Of a stretch of DNA of 64,000 nt, positions 45,130 to 58,681 are shown one piece after another. The position numbers and the translations under genes are program-made. Numbering within the stretch: position 1 is the stretch's first letter; the number at the start of each line of letters is the position of its first letter. Source of the DNA: Anaeramoeba flamelloides (lineage: Eukaryota > Metamonada > Anaeramoebidae). Where the stretch lies: NCBI GenBank assembly GCA_027625915.1, contig JANTQA010000032.1, positions 8,618,001 through 8,682,000 on the forward strand, read 5' to 3'. The notes below the pieces were generated by a model. The model was not told the DNA's origin. It saw nothing but the letters and a program-made list of their open reading frames with translations, and did not search any database.

Positions 45130-46880
45130 GATAAAGGGCTCTAAACTTGAAAAATCAATTTTTCAGATTATTTTGATTTTGGAACGATGAGTAATTCCTC
45201 CAGAGATCCAATATTTATAAATTCAATTTTTTTTCAATTTATACTTGTGTGGATAACAGACGAAACTGAAAAAAGTATAAATTTTATTAAAAAAAGAAAT
45301 TTATTATTTATTCATAAATCGGGGGATGAAGTCGAACCATTAAATTATCGACCTATCTCTATAAATCAATCTCTTCCAAGATTTTTTTAAAATTAATATA
45401 CATTGGAATTCAAGACTCTTGGGACTTGATTTCAAAAAAACAATTTGGATTTAAAAAATATTTTGGAACAAGAATTGCTGTTTTAAATTTATTAAGAAAA
45501 TTTAAAAAAATAAAAAATAAAAATAAAAATACAGAATACTTTGTAGTTACTATAGACATACATAAATGTTTTGACTCTATACAACACTCGTTAATATATC
45601 AATATATTAAAAAATTTATCGAAAATGAAACAATTAAAAATTGGCCATTGAGATATTACAAAAAAGAAGTAATTGGAGTTTATCAAGGAGATCCCTTATC
45701 ACCAATTCTCTTCGCATTTATATCTCATTTCCTACTAGAAAAGTTAAAAACTTTAGCTGTTCATGTTCAAATGTATGCAGATGATCTTATTCTTATTATG
45801 AAAGGGTCATTAATCTCTCTCAAAATTAATTTAGAAAGGATTTTTGAAATAATAAAAAGATTCGGGATGAACCCACATAATAAAAAAACCAAATATAAAA
45901 AAGAATTAAAAGATATTTTTTATCTTGGGATTTGGTTAGAAAAAAACACACATCTTGAATATAATTTCAAAAAAGTAGAAAAGTCCTTGGAAACACTTAA
46001 TCGATTGTTTCAACAAAATAAACTCAACAATGGAGTCAAAATAACTTCTTTCAAAGCTCTCATTTTAAGTCAACTTTATTATGGTCTTGAAATATTTGAC
46101 TTGAAACAAAATGATTTTGAAAGAATTGATAGATTTATCAATAAATCAGTCACAAATTAATATCCATTCACCTCGATTAATTTATAAAACTGAAACAAAA
46201 TTTAATCTCGCTAGATTAAAAGTATTACGAAGAAAATATAAATTGATTGAAAAATTAGATTTCTTAAATTTAAAAAAATTAAAAACATAACTAAATTTTC
46301 GAAAATTGGAAAATGAAAATATTAATTGGCACACTAAGGGATTAAAATTATTAGATTTAGAATTAAAAGTTTTTCGATTAACCGAATTGGAAAATTCACC
46401 TAGTTCGAAAGTTCAACAATATTTAAAAATTATATAACAACAAAATTGCAATTTCAAACAACAAAAATATTTAAACTAGAAAGCTTCAAAAACAATTCTA
46501 AAATTTCGAAATTTTACTAATTGTTTAAATAGGTACTCTTATGTAACAAGTAAAAATAAATATAAAAATTGTGATTTATGTAAAGAAAATTTAAATATTG
46601 ATATCATTGAAGATTTCGATCATTTTTTATGGGACTGTCCGGCCTATAAAATAAATCGAAAAATCTGGATATCTGAATTTTTTGAAAAAAATAAAAAATT
46701 AATAATATCGGAGATATTATTAATAAAAAGAATTCATCATATATATTATCATTAGTAAGTGATAATAAAATTTGTGATTCTTTAACAAAATTTCTAAAAA
46801 AAAGTTTAGAAATTAGGGCACACATGGGAAAAGCAATTTTCTCTCTTCAAAAATAAAAAAAAAAAAATAAATAAATAAGT
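45130..46880 (+). mobile_element. 5'-truncated LINE (non-LTR retrotransposon) with RT and C-terminal CCHC finger
   Basis: The reverse transcriptase begins inside block 1 (PLNYRPISINQSL). It continues with KKQFGFKK, VTIDIHKCFDSIQH (block A Asp), GVYQGDPLSPILFAF and MYADDLILI (catalytic YADD), then thumb-region sequence to about 46.16 kb. After frame changes it reads SPRLIYKTETKFNLARLKVL and finally CDLCKENL followed by DHFLWDCPAYK, a C-x2-C-x12-H-x4-C finger typical of many LINE C-termini. It ends in an A-rich tail (about 46.85-46.88 kb). No endonuclease domain is visible. It lies next to MITE-A copy 4. There are about four or five frame breaks, so this is a dead copy. Confidence 0.85.
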
Positions 46881-49479
46881 TTTTTTTTCACAAATCGAAT
46901 TTTTGTGTGTTAAAAATTTTGAATTGGGGTTTAGATACACTCTCTTTTTTTAACACATTTACTTAAATAAATTCTAAATTATGGGAATTTTATTTTCACA
47001 AAAGGCACTAATTTGGTCTTCAAATGTTTTTTTATTTTCCAAATGGTAAAATTAAAAAAAAAAGTTATATAAAAAGACAAACTCACTGGAAAAATATTCT
47101 AATGTAATATATTAGCTTATTCTTTGATTTCATAATTTTCTCAACTCCAATTTTTAAAAAAAAAATAAGAAAGTTTACAGTAATTTCAAAAAATATTTTA
47201 GATATTTAAAAGTTGAGTGTTTTTATTCTAAAAAAAATTATCCCAGTGGTTAATTGAATGAAGTTATCAGACTAGATTTCGATAAATATTAATCAGAAAA
47301 AAATATTGCTTAATTTTATTAAGGACATATACTAATAAAACTAGTTTTTTTTTTTTTAATTTCAGAAAAATTTCTACAAGTGGTGTGGATATTGCTTATA
47401 AAGAAATCAATATTATCAGAAATTCATATTAATTTTGTAGATGGTAAATCAAACTAAGTAATTTTTCTAAAATTTTGATTCAATAAATAATATTTTATTG
47501 GTGATTACTCTGTAGTTTTATCCAGATTCTTATCAAAATAAATTTCAATTTTTTGGATCTAAATTATTTTTTATCTTTTAATTATTTTTTTTTTACTTTT
47601 AAATTTTGATTTAAACTTTTTTATAATTATTTTATATTTTTCTTTTGTTTTTTCAAAATTTTTACTTTTAATTTTTCTTTTTTTTTTTTGTTTGTATGTT
47701 TTAAGAGAAGTCAAATTGAAAAAAAAAAAAAAGATCTTTGAAAAGATAAAAAATCATTAAAAAAATTGAGACTATTTAATAACTTTTAAAAATGTATAAA
47801 TTTATTACCAAGAAAACTACATATTAAGCTTTTTCGGTAAAATTGTATTAATAAAAAAATCCTAATAGTATTTTCAAAAGTGTGATTCAATTTTTTTTTA
47901 GTTTTTTGTTTTTAGTGTTTTTTTAATATTTACAATAACATGCTTTTATTTTTTAAGAATAGTTGAAAATTGGATTTTTAATAAGATTTATTAATTGATT
48001 ATGCTTTGATTCACATATTTTTTTTTCAATTTTTCATTTTTTTCCTCAATTATTGGAAGGGTGTTTATGAATTATTCTTTTGTAAGTATCGTAAATTATA
48101 AAAAATTATAAACATTTCAATTAGTAAGTTATTCTAACTTAGTATTCTAGATAAAATATTTCCAATGGGTTTATTTTTTAAAAAAGATTGAATTTAAATG
48201 TGTTAAAAAGAATGAATTGGGTACCTGTTTAATATTTTTATATTAAAAGAAAAAAAAAACATTTCAACTAATCAAAAATCAACAAATTTTCTAAAAAAAA
48301 TAAAAAAAAAATCATAAATACTGTTCTGTTAACATCTTATCCATAAATGAATTTGGAATTTCAATATTGTCTTTCTACCAAGCATTGAGCTTTCTAACAA
48401 ATTTTATCAAAGTGATGTATCCTTATATCAATTACCAAATAATCTTTTGTTTGAGAATGAATTTCTTGAAAATTATCTCTACAATAGATAAAAAAAGGGT
48501 GAGATTAATTAACCAACCAATGATTTTTAATAAGAACCGGTAAAAAAATCAATAAAATTCAGCACAAATTCATAATTTGCTTTAAATTATTGGTTTTAAC
48601 GTTGCTCTCAAACTTTTCTAAAAAAGTGTTTTATTTTAAAAAAAGTTCAAAAAAATAAAATAATAATTAATGGGGCAACAGTTTCTAATAAAAATATTAC
48701 AATTGCTGAGTCATAATTAATTGATCACAAAGTTAATTTTCCAAATAATCAGAAAAATCAGCTGAAAAAAAAATTGGTAACAAAGAAATCAAGAATATTT
48801 TAAAAGTTTTTTCAAGAAATCAAAAGACTAATTATCTCGATCGATGAATATAAAGACTTTAAACTCAAAATAAACCAATTCCCTAAACCTTTTTTGAGAA
48901 GAAACATTATCTAAATTTTCAAATTCTCAAATTCAATATTCAAATTTCAATCTTTCTTAAACTTTATCAACATATACACACTTTGATGTATGATCGTTCA
49001 AGTAAAGATGAAAAAGGAAATTAAATGATTTTTCTATTCAAAGTTTGTGGAAAAAGTATTCGAATAATTGATAAACTGTTTTGTTTTTTTAGAAATTTGA
49101 GAACTGTGTTTAATTGAATTTCAATTAATTAACCTATTTCGATAAAATAAAGTTTACCATAAATTTAAAAAAAAAAAATTAAATCTCATTCGAAAAAGTT
49201 GGGCATGTCTCCAAGCCAGGAAATAAAACACTATAATTCAATAAGGCGAATTCGTTTGACTAAATTTAAAATTAGACTGAAATTATTGAGAGAATTCATA
49301 AATTTTAATCAACAGAACAAAAAAATTTTGAATTAATTTTTGATTTTTTTTTTTTATTTTATTGTTTTGATTGGTTTTCTATTGTTACTGAATGAATTGG
49401 TTTGTATTTTGTGTGTGTAGTTTTGTTTCTTTGTTTTCATTTTGTGTGTATTTTTGATTACAAATGAAATGATCTAAAT
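46881..49479. other. interval with dispersed segment D2
   Basis: Apart from the D2 copy at 47.5-48.1 kb, I see only AT-rich sequence. The stretch near 48.07-48.14 kb resembles 44.41-44.48 kb (AACATTTCAATTAGT core), another short dispersed match. Confidence 0.5.
47500..48100 (+). repeat. dispersed segment D2, copy b
   Basis: Counterpart of 28.48-29.11 kb in the same orientation, with the same T-rich block followed by AAAAAAGATCTTTGAAAAG and a TGTGATTCA/TGATTCACA pair in place of copy a's inverted repeat. Confidence 0.5.
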
Positions 49480-50374
49480 TTAATTTTCTTCTTCATCTTC
49501 ATCAGATTCACTTTCTTCGCTTTCATCAGATTCTGATCCAGATTCTTCGTTGTCATCGTCACCATGAATGTTAAAGTATCTGAGTTCATAAGATTCTTTT
49601 GAGTCGGCGACTGGTCTTAAGTAATCTCTGATTTGGTTTGCTTTCAAATATTTCTTGGTGAGATATTTTAAATACCTTTTTGAAAATGGTTGGACAACAG
49701 TGATGTGGATCTTTGCATTTTCTCTTGTGATTTTAACTTTGTCTCCTAACATTCCTGCTCTTCCTCCAACTTTGATCTTGTCATTTAAAAAGTTTTCCTT
49801 TTTGTGTTGGAATTGGAAAATTTTAAAAATAATTTGGTTTGTTTTTGAAACACAAAGAATAAAAAAGAAAAAAATAAAAAAAAAAAAAAGAAAAAAGAAA
49901 AAAGCAAAAGTTTAGAAAATAAATAATAAAAAAAAATTGAAATTGAGCTTTGGTTGTGAACTTATAATTTAGTCTTGAGTTTTGGAATTTGGGCTGCACT
50001 TGAAAGTAATTTTTATTTTGTTTTTGAAGAAAACAAAAAAAAAAGAAAAAAAAGGCATCTAATAAAAAAAAAAAAATAATATTTACAAATTGGGCAGCAT
50101 CCATAATTCCATCTTCAACAGGTTTTGTACAATCAATTGTGAAAGTGACTTTTCCTGTTTTCTTTTTTAATTCGACCTTTTTTTGTTTGTGTTTTAAACG
50201 TCTCTTTCTAATTTTATTAGCGGTTTCTCTTCTTTTTTGTGCTTTCTTTGTTTTTGGGGTTTTTTGAAAAAAAAAAGAAAAATCAGAAACAGATTGAATT
50301 TAAATGATCGATTTGAAATCTTGCATTCAGAAAAAGAAAAAAAGAAGAAATTTTACTCGAGCTAATTTACCCAT
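49480..50374 (-). CDS. RPL22: 60S ribosomal protein L22 (eL22), three exons
   Basis: The exons are 50357..50374, 50087..50245 and 49480..49797, all joined in phase 0 by GT-AG introns of 111 and 289 nt, giving 164 aa. The product starts [20 protein letters not shown], a basic extension. The eL22 core follows: [57 protein letters not shown] and [13 protein letters not shown]. It ends in an acidic Asp/Glu/Ser tail. These blocks match animal eL22 nearly residue for residue ([31 protein letters not shown]). The first intron follows only six codons, a usual place in ribosomal protein genes. It acts in the cytosolic large subunit. The intact splice sites make it a good reference for intron signals in this genome. 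Confidence 0.97.
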
Positions 50375-51209
50375 TCTAAAATTTTCTAAGGCAGTAAATA
50401 AATAAAAATCTTAAAAAAAATGAAATTCTCGTTCAGTGTCCAAAACAACAAACCCTTTCATACTTTGTTTGTTCAAACTTTCAACAAAATTATTACTTTC
50501 AGTTTACTTGGTAAGGAAGAAACAATTTGAAATTTCAAGATTTTTTCTTTTTTTTTGAACACAATAGATAAATATTTTGCCTCAATATCAAAGTCTGTAT
50601 AATTCAAAATTCCCAAATAAATTTTGAAAGACATTAACTTTTTGAGTTTTATATTTGAAGTGTCTCAAACTGTTAACGTTGGAGTAACCATAAAGTTAAA
50701 ATTTTCACTTTTTATTAATTTAAACAAAATTAGAAAATAATATTTTTTTGCTTTGTATTATGGTTGAGTTTTCGAAAACATAGTTCTTTGTTTAAATTGA
50801 ATTTTGTAATTATTTTTTTAACATTATATAAAATGCCACAATAGAACGTTAAGTTGTTTTGTTTAACCCACTTTGGAGAATCTTAAATGGTCTAACTTTG
50901 GTATATGATCTCAAAATTATATTAGGGATATTTTTATTTTATTTTTGTGAAATCAAAAAATCTATTAAATTGTTTTTTTATACTATTGCTTTAAATACCC
51001 TTAAATTAAACAAAACCACTACTAAAGAAGCAATACATTTTTCAGATCCACTTTTAAATTCAAAAATAAGTGAAAGTGTTTACTTCTCATATTACACTCT
51101 TACATTAATTGAACTTTTTCGAAAATTTAAGGGAGCTGTTCGGTATCAAATGGTATATTTTTTTTCTTTGGACTTGTAATAATGAGTGTTGGTTTTGGTG
51201 GGAATTGGT

Positions 51210-51411
51210 TACAGTCAGTTTCACTTTTAAGGCACAAACTTTCAACGAAATTTAAGGCACAAAAAAAATCTCAAATTAAAGCACAAAATTCAAATTCTAG
51301 TAAAAATAAATTGTAAAAAATAAAATTCCAAATTTTGTGCCTTAATTTGAGATTTTGATTGTGCCTTAAATTTTGTTGAAAGTTTGTGACTTAAAAGTGA
51401 AACTGACTGTA
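51210..51411. repeat. MITE-A copy 5
   Basis: TA-flanked, about 202 bp, both tips intact (CAGTCAGTTTCACTTTTAAG; AAAGTGAAACTGACTG). Confidence 0.93.
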
Positions 51412-51547
51412 GTTAAAAATATTTTCTCCAATCTGAAACGATAAAAAATGAGAATTTAGCGATTTTTTGGAGGAATTTCAATTTTCAAAATGATCTCGCA
51501 GAAAAAATGACAAAAAAGGTTGCGAAAATCGTTTTTGGAAAAAAAAG

Positions 51548-51652
51548 TACCGGGCATAACGTGGCATAGTTGCTAACATTGTTTTACCAATTAGAAATTC
51601 AAATTAAAATTGGTAAAGCAATATGAGCAACTATGCCACATTATGCCCGATA
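51548..51652. repeat. 105-bp TA-flanked near-perfect palindrome
   Basis: CCGGGCATAACGTGGCATAG, then TTGCTAACATTG and TTTTACCAATT, recurs inverted as AATTGGTAAAGCAAT ... AACTATGCCACATTATGCCC. Arms are about 45 bp with roughly five mismatches and a loop of about 15 bp. It is more G/C-rich than its surroundings. It is best read as a very short MITE (TIRs only) or foldback element. Confidence 0.85.
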
Positions 51653-53974
51653 CCTAAACTTTAGAAAAGTGAATTTTTTTTGGAAAAAAATTGGAAAATC
51701 AAAAAGAAAATGTCAAAAATACCTATTTTACCTAAAATCTAATCAAAAAATTTTTTGCTCAAGATTTCTCACACCCAGAAATTTTGGCAATTAGATCAAA
51801 TTAAACACAAAAAAATTTTAATTTGTTCAACATTTTACCTTTTGAAAATTTATTTTTAAAAATGAAAAAAAAGTTGCTTAGCAAATCCGAAAAGTGTTAA
51901 CAAAAAATTTTTGAAAATCGTAACTTCTCAGTTCAATTTTAACAGTTTTTTTTTTTTCATTTTTTCCACATTTTTTTTAAAAAAAAATATTTTAATGTGG
52001 TGCGTTGTCAATTTGAAGACTTTTTTGTAACCCTCAACCAATTCCATTCAACTTTGGCCATTGTGGGCATTTTTTCTTTGAATACTTTTGATTCTCACAA
52101 ATTCAATTCAGCACTGGTATTAAAACAATTTTAGAACTTGGTACTGGATCTATTTCAATTATTATCAAAAACCAGAATTAAGCAAAAAGACAAGTTAACA
52201 GAATTATTAAAAATGACCCCTTTCAATTGGAAGACAGGACACAAGCCAACTTTTCGTTGTTTTTTTTTGAACACATTTCAGTAAGATCTCCTGATATTTT
52301 TTTCTGTACAAAAATCGAAATAAAAATAAAAAAAACCTCCTTTTTAAACCTTTTATTATTTTGTTTTCATGTTTTATAAAACAATTCAGTTGACAAAGGA
52401 TATAAATTATTTTTTTCATTTCTTTTTGAATATTTTACCAAGGAAAATTGCCTTGAAACTTTTTTTATTATTTTTCTCAGAAAGGTAAAATACCTTATTT
52501 TATTTTTTTTTATTTCTTTGTCAAAATTTTTCAATTTTTTTTTCATTTTTCCTTATCTTACGTGGAAAAGGTGAGGGAAAATGTTTTCAAATCGAAAATT
52601 GAGGATTTCTTTCAGATCAATGTTCGATCTGGTGAGTGAAATTATTGTATACTGTCTAACTGTAATTTATTTGATACAGTACAGCTCCCTTAAAAGAGTT
52701 ACAATATATACTCAGATCAAAAAAAAAAGAAATGGTTTTCAATCTAAAGATCTATCATTTTCATATTTACCCTTTTTGTGATTAGCTTAAATTTAAACTG
52801 CTATTTTCAGATTAAATTAATTTAAGTAAAATATTGAACTGGAGAGAATTAAAAATAATGAATGTATAATAGGGTTTGACTTATAAGTTAATAGATATCA
52901 TTAGTATATCTAAGACAATAGTGGGTTGAGATTCAATAATTATATCCAAAGTTAATTCCTTTTGTAGATGTAAATGTCCAACCTCATTAAAACCAGAAGA
53001 AAATTATTATTATTTTTGATAATTGGTTTAATTTTTTCTAATTTAACTTTTCAAAATTAATTATTTCTTTGAAGATCTTGATATGTGATCAATTTATTAT
53101 TTTTCTGATTTTAATAGGTGTTAAAAATATTGGAAAATTTAAAGAGTATTAATTTTAGAATTAATTTTTAACACTAGTATTAAGACTATAACCACAACTT
53201 GGGTCTTTATTTCTACTTTATAAAACCCCTCAAACCAAAATAATTTAATATTTTTTTAAATTAATTCGAATTGGAATAAAAATGATAACTTATTTGTGCA
53301 CCAGTTTAAAAGTAATTAATATGAAGAGAACAATTTTGACAATTTATCAAATAAGTATTACCAAAGATGGAGAAACCATTAATATAAAAAATTTATTTAA
53401 TATTTTATAAAATTTATGGATTTTGTTTGTATTTTGTGTTCAAAATAGGTGTGAGAATTGAAAAAAAAATTAAATTAATCAAAAATAATTTTCATTAGTA
53501 AAAGAAAGTATGGTACTATCATAATAAAAAATTTTTTTTTAAAAAATTAAACCTTTTCTAATTTTTCATATTTTGATAACTTCACTTATAATAAACATAT
53601 CATGGCCAATAAAAGATCGTTGATCAAAAATTATATTAACTATATTTACCAATTTAAAGAGAAAAATTCTCTTTTTAAGGTGCTATTAAGATTTTTTTCA
53701 ATTAAAATAGTCAAAAATTCAAATTTTTTTTTAATCAAGCTGTAATATTAATATCTTCCAAAGGCATTTTAAAAGTAATAAATCTCTTACAAATGATGAA
53801 TCAATTATTTTATTATTATAAAAGTATCTATTGAGTTAAATTGAAAAAAGAATTTTTTTTTAATTTTTCCTTTCGGTTTTTTTTTTTTAATTTTTGAAAT
53901 AAACAGAAACATTCATAAATCTTGTGTTTAATTCAAAAATTAAAAAAAAATGCATTTAATCTTTTCATAATTTG

Positions 53975-54215
53975 AAAGAATTAAGAAAAATCAAAGATTT
54001 TACTCCCCTCTTTCGAATTCTTGAAAATTTAGACATTTTTGTAATATTAACTTTATTTTTTACTTGTCAAAAGGTAAAGAATAAAATCAATGGATTTTGC
54101 TCAATTCTTTTGAATAGCGGAAAAATCGTCACGTTAATTGGAATTTAAATAATTCAAAATATTTTTGTAAAATTATAAATTCTGCCCGGTTCTTTTGAAC
54201 CCTGGAAAAACACCC
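53975..54215. repeat. hairpin-family D fragments
   Basis: Repeated inverted blocks around AATTCTTTTGAA, GGAAAAATC and TCAAAGATTTTAC resemble the AGAATTGGGTAAAATC / ATTCTTTTAATTCTGG hairpin of the 60.9-kb array. A further weak copy lies near 28.27 kb (AGAATTGAGTAAAATC). Confidence 0.4.
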
Positions 54216-57200
54216 ACACAGAAAATTTATCTTCAACTTTTTTTCCCCTTATTTTAGTTTCATTTGATGATTACAATATTTTCAAAATTATTAGTTATTA
54301 TATATTTAAGTAAATATATCATAACTGAATTAAATGAAAATACATTACAGTATATATTAAAAACTTTTTGTACCAAAAAAAAAAAAAAAAAAAAAAAAAA
54401 AATTCTGGGGTTGTGGTTTTTAAAAATAGTTACAATGTTATTAATAATAAATACAATCGCGCGGTGAATTTTAAATTCTGAAACCTTGATTATATTTTAA
54501 ATAAAAATGATTAATAATAATAAAGGGTTAAAAAAGTGATCTGTTGTCTAACTTATGCTCTTCAATTTTTATTTTTTTCATATATGGGGAATTTATGAGA
54601 AACCCCTTTTCGAAAAACGAAAAATTGAGAATTTTGGTTTTTAAGATGTGATTTCATCAATTATTTAGATTCGTGTTAAATGATTAATATTTGAATAAAC
54701 TATTGATTAATTATTCTAAGAGAAAATTTGTTTAAAAAAAGTAATGTGTTTGTCAAAATTTGATCAAGAAATAATTTTCATAAGTATAAATGAGAGTATG
54801 GATATAATAAATCACTAAATTTGACAAAAGAAAAAAATAAAAATTTAAAATTACTAAAAAATAAAATTTAAAGTGAAAATACCTAGGTTGTTAAGAAGGA
54901 AACATGTTGATTTTTCGAAAGTTTCACTTAACTTTCTAAACCTATGGTTGTAAAAACAATTTTTTTCCAATGTTTTGGATTTTTCAAAATTTATGTTGTT
55001 TATTTTATACTATGTGCTTACGAAAAATTTGTTTTGATTTATAAAGATAATTTAAAATGATATTATACTAGGAAAAAATCAATAAAAATCATTTTTTGTG
55101 AACATTGTTAATTATTTGGAGAGCTAAACACATTTTTAAAGAGTTTTATAAATAAATTTTGAATGAAAAATTATTTGTTTTCCATAATTTCACAACCTTT
55201 ATTTTTTGTGCTACATTGAAAATATTAATTAAAAAAATTTCTATAGAATTTCCCAACCTATGAAAATAATCATAAAATCTGGATATCCTAAATTAAAAAA
55301 AAATTCATAGTACTAATATATTAAAATTTTATTTTTATTTTTGATATTATTAGAAAAAGAGATTCATTATATTTATTCGCACCAGTGGGTTTTGGAGTTA
55401 TATTTGAGTGTTTATCACAATTTATAAATAAAAATTTAGGAATTCAGGAAGTGATTATTTTTTTATAATTTATGAAATAAATTGAAAATATTTTAAATTT
55501 TTGTTGAATTTCTCAAATGAAAAAAAAAACTAAACACAAATAAGAGGAATTTTAAACCATACCATCAAATATTAAAACAAGAAAAAAAGAAAGAAAGAAA
55601 ACTTTTAACCATCTCAGACTTTATATTTATTTCCAAACTCACCCAAAACCTCAAAATTTAAAATAAAAAAAATACATTTTTGATAAAAAAAATTGAAAAA
55701 AAATTAGGGGAAATATTGAAAAAAACTTGTAATTTTTAGCATTGGTGATTTAATTGAAAAAGTTTTCTTTTTTTTTTTAAGGCGCTTTTACCAAAATAAG
55801 GTGATCATTAGTAATTAATAATTATTCTCCATAATATAAATTCTTCCAACAAAAGGGTAAGAAAGATAAAATATAAAAATTATATTTAATACTGTTATTT
55901 GAAATTTATATTTAATAAAAATTAAAAAGTATGAATATTTTTCAATTTTTCAAAAATAAGTTTCTTTTCTTATTATTTCAAACCTGAAATAGGACATTTA
56001 AAAAAGAACCAACAAAAAAAATATAGTCAAAACTCCCCATCTATCTATTGAAGAAAATTTTTTTAATTAAAGTACGAACAAAGATAAAAACAATCTTCTA
56101 ATGGGTTTAATAGCAAACCCTATAAATTTTGACATCTTGAAAATTCAAATTGAAGTAATAATATAAGTTTTATAATGTTTACTTACCTGTAAAGCTATTT
56201 TCCGAAATTAATTATGATTTTTAAGGGTTTAATCTTTTTCTATCATTTTCAAAAATTTCAAAATCCAACATATTCTGAAATTATTTTAAAAAAATATATG
56301 ATCTTTGAAGAAGAAAAAATTCTTATTCCCAATAGGTAAATGTAAAAAAAATATCTACTTTAAGTATAAAACCATAAAGTTTTACAATAACTTTGTATCA
56401 AAAAATCTACTTAAATTTAAAAAAAAATACAAAAATTATACTAAAACTTGAAAAAAAGATATCTTTTTTTATTCAAAGAATAGTTATAATCGATTTTTTT
56501 TTCTTGAATAAAAAAATCTGAGAAAAACAACAAAACTATTAATTTTATAACTTCCCCAAAATACCTATTTAAAATCAGGAAAATACAAGTCACAATACAA
56601 AGATATACCTTCTAATTTGATTATTTATTATCAATCATTAATAACCCAACATTAATTATTTTAGTTGGTGATTAATAATATAAATTTAAAAGATTTCAAG
56701 AAATTATCATTATTTCTCAATTTGAAGAAATTTTCAAACTAATAAAACATATTCAAATTAATAATTTAAAGAAAAAATTAATAATAAATAGTATCAAATA
56801 ACCAATATTAATAATAGTTCCTTGTTTGTACACTGAATATTTTTTTAAAAAATTTTGTCTAATCTTTTGAATTTCAAGAAATTCAATAAATATTTGTGAA
56901 TAAAATAAAAGATCGGTTTTTTAGGATCTTCAACGATTCAATATTTGATTTATTTTTCTTTTATTTTTAAAATACGATTAAAAGTTCAATTTCATTTGTT
57001 TATTTAGAATCTCAGAAATTTCTAAAAGTGAGATTGTTTCAAACCAAAATGTTTTACAAATATTTCTGAATAGTGATATAAAATCCCAAAAAAAGGTAAA
57101 AGGATAGGATCTTTTGACAGTTTATTTAATTGGAAAAAATGTAGTTCTTTTTATAATTTCTTAGTACCTTGTTTAAAGTTGATAAATGGGCTTAATTATG

Positions 57201-57509
57201 GGGCTTGATTGAATTATTGAGAAAATAACTCATGTGTTTAATACTTGTATAATTTTTCATCTTTTTTTTTATCAAATAATTATTTTTTCATTTATAAAAA
57301 AGGTATAGTGTCGATATTAATTAAAAGGAAAGTCTTTTTTTTATATTTTGAAGTTTAATTTGTTGTAAAATAAATACTATAATTTTTAAAGTTTTTATCA
57401 GCTTGGGAGAAAAAAAATAATGTTTATGAAATTAAGTGTGTAGAAAAGTTTTTTTTTGTCTTTTAAAATAAAAAGAGTGTTTTTTTTTTTTTTGTTAGAC
57501 AAGACCTGT

Positions 57510-57930
57510 ACATCAACCAATCTAAGAAATTAACAATAAAGAATAATTAAATATGGTTTTGGTTTTTTAAAGTTCTATTATTTAAAAAGAAATTCTAAAA
57601 ATGAATGATCAAATTGTAAAATTTTACTCAAAAAATAGAAAATTTCGTTATCAAATAAACCAAAAATTTCAAAAAAATTCGTGAATCTGATCAAGAAAAT
57701 TGAACAAATTACATCACTAATTTATATTTTACTGAAAATATCAAGGTGTTTACTTCCAAAATTGAATCAAACTAGGGTATACAATTGGATAGTAAATTGG
57801 ATGTTGCATTGGAACAAGAAGAAAAAAAAGTATAGATTTTATATTTTGAAGTAGTGACTATAGTCTTTGACATATGGTTTTTTTGATCACTGTACTATGA
57901 TAATTAATGAGTGTCCCACCTTGTACGAAA
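57510..57930 (+). repeat. dispersed segment D1, copy b
   Basis: Counterpart of 12.48-12.90 kb, same orientation, strongly diverged. It sits just downstream (3') of the bZIP gene, whereas copy a is upstream of the nibrin-like gene. Confidence 0.5.
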
Positions 57931-58681
57931 ACTTGACAATATATTTGATGATTTAAATTACATCAAATTCCATTTAAGAGAGCCATTGAATATGTTTAGT
58001 TTTGTTTGATTTTGGAAAAGAGTATTTTTTCGATTTTCATTTGATATTTCGACTCCAATTCACTTCCTTTGTTTTATAATAATATAGAATGTTACTCTGA
58101 AAATAATAGATCAATTTTCAAGTTTCCCCACCCTTAATGACCATACCCAAAAATTATCAGAGTTGATGAAAAAACCACAATTCTATTAAAAAAACATGAA
58201 ACATTTCAGAAAGCATTTTTGCACATGTGTACTAGTATTTGACAAAAATAATAAAGAAGTTATGTTATCCCTTAAAGAAAAAAAATGGAACTGAACCGAA
58301 AATTAATTCACATTTGATTACTAAATGCCTCCAAATTTTATTTGTGTTTTTTTTTTGTGATACTAAGTCATAACCCTTGAAAAATTCAAAACTAAAATTA
58401 AATAATCAGATTCAATCCCAAATTTATCGAATTACAAGAAAAGATTTCTTTCAAAATGAAAAAAAAAAAAAAAAAAACAAGATAAAAAAGCAAAAAATTG
58501 GTGATGATGAGTATTGAGTATTTTCAAGTAACTTTTGATCTAAAATTAAGAATCTAAAAAAAAAATAATTTGAAATAAATAAAAGAAAAGTGTACAAAAA
58601 AAAAAGAAAGAAAAGAAAAGAAAAGAAAAAATAAAAAAAAAAATAAAAAAAAAAATAAAAAAAAAAGAAAAAAAATTTTTT

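Larger units (their letters stand above)
50375..58681. other. long interval without a recognised gene
   Basis: It contains MITE-A copy 5, the 105-bp palindrome, hairpin-family D fragments near 54.0-54.2 kb, a long poly-A run at about 54.38 kb and segment D1 copy b. An open stretch at about 50.86-51.18 kb lacks an ATG and known motifs. From 52 to 54, 54.5 to 57.4 and 58 to 58.6 kb I see nothing beyond A/T-rich sequence and simple repeats (GAAAA)n near 58.6 kb. Confidence 0.5.

Noticed and set aside
46604-46825. Minus-strand 73-codon frame
   Set aside because: It is antisense to the LINE C-terminal finger region.
50859-51179. 106-codon open frame upstream of MITE-A copy 5
   Set aside because: It begins with TTG, has no recognisable motif, and no splice partners were found.
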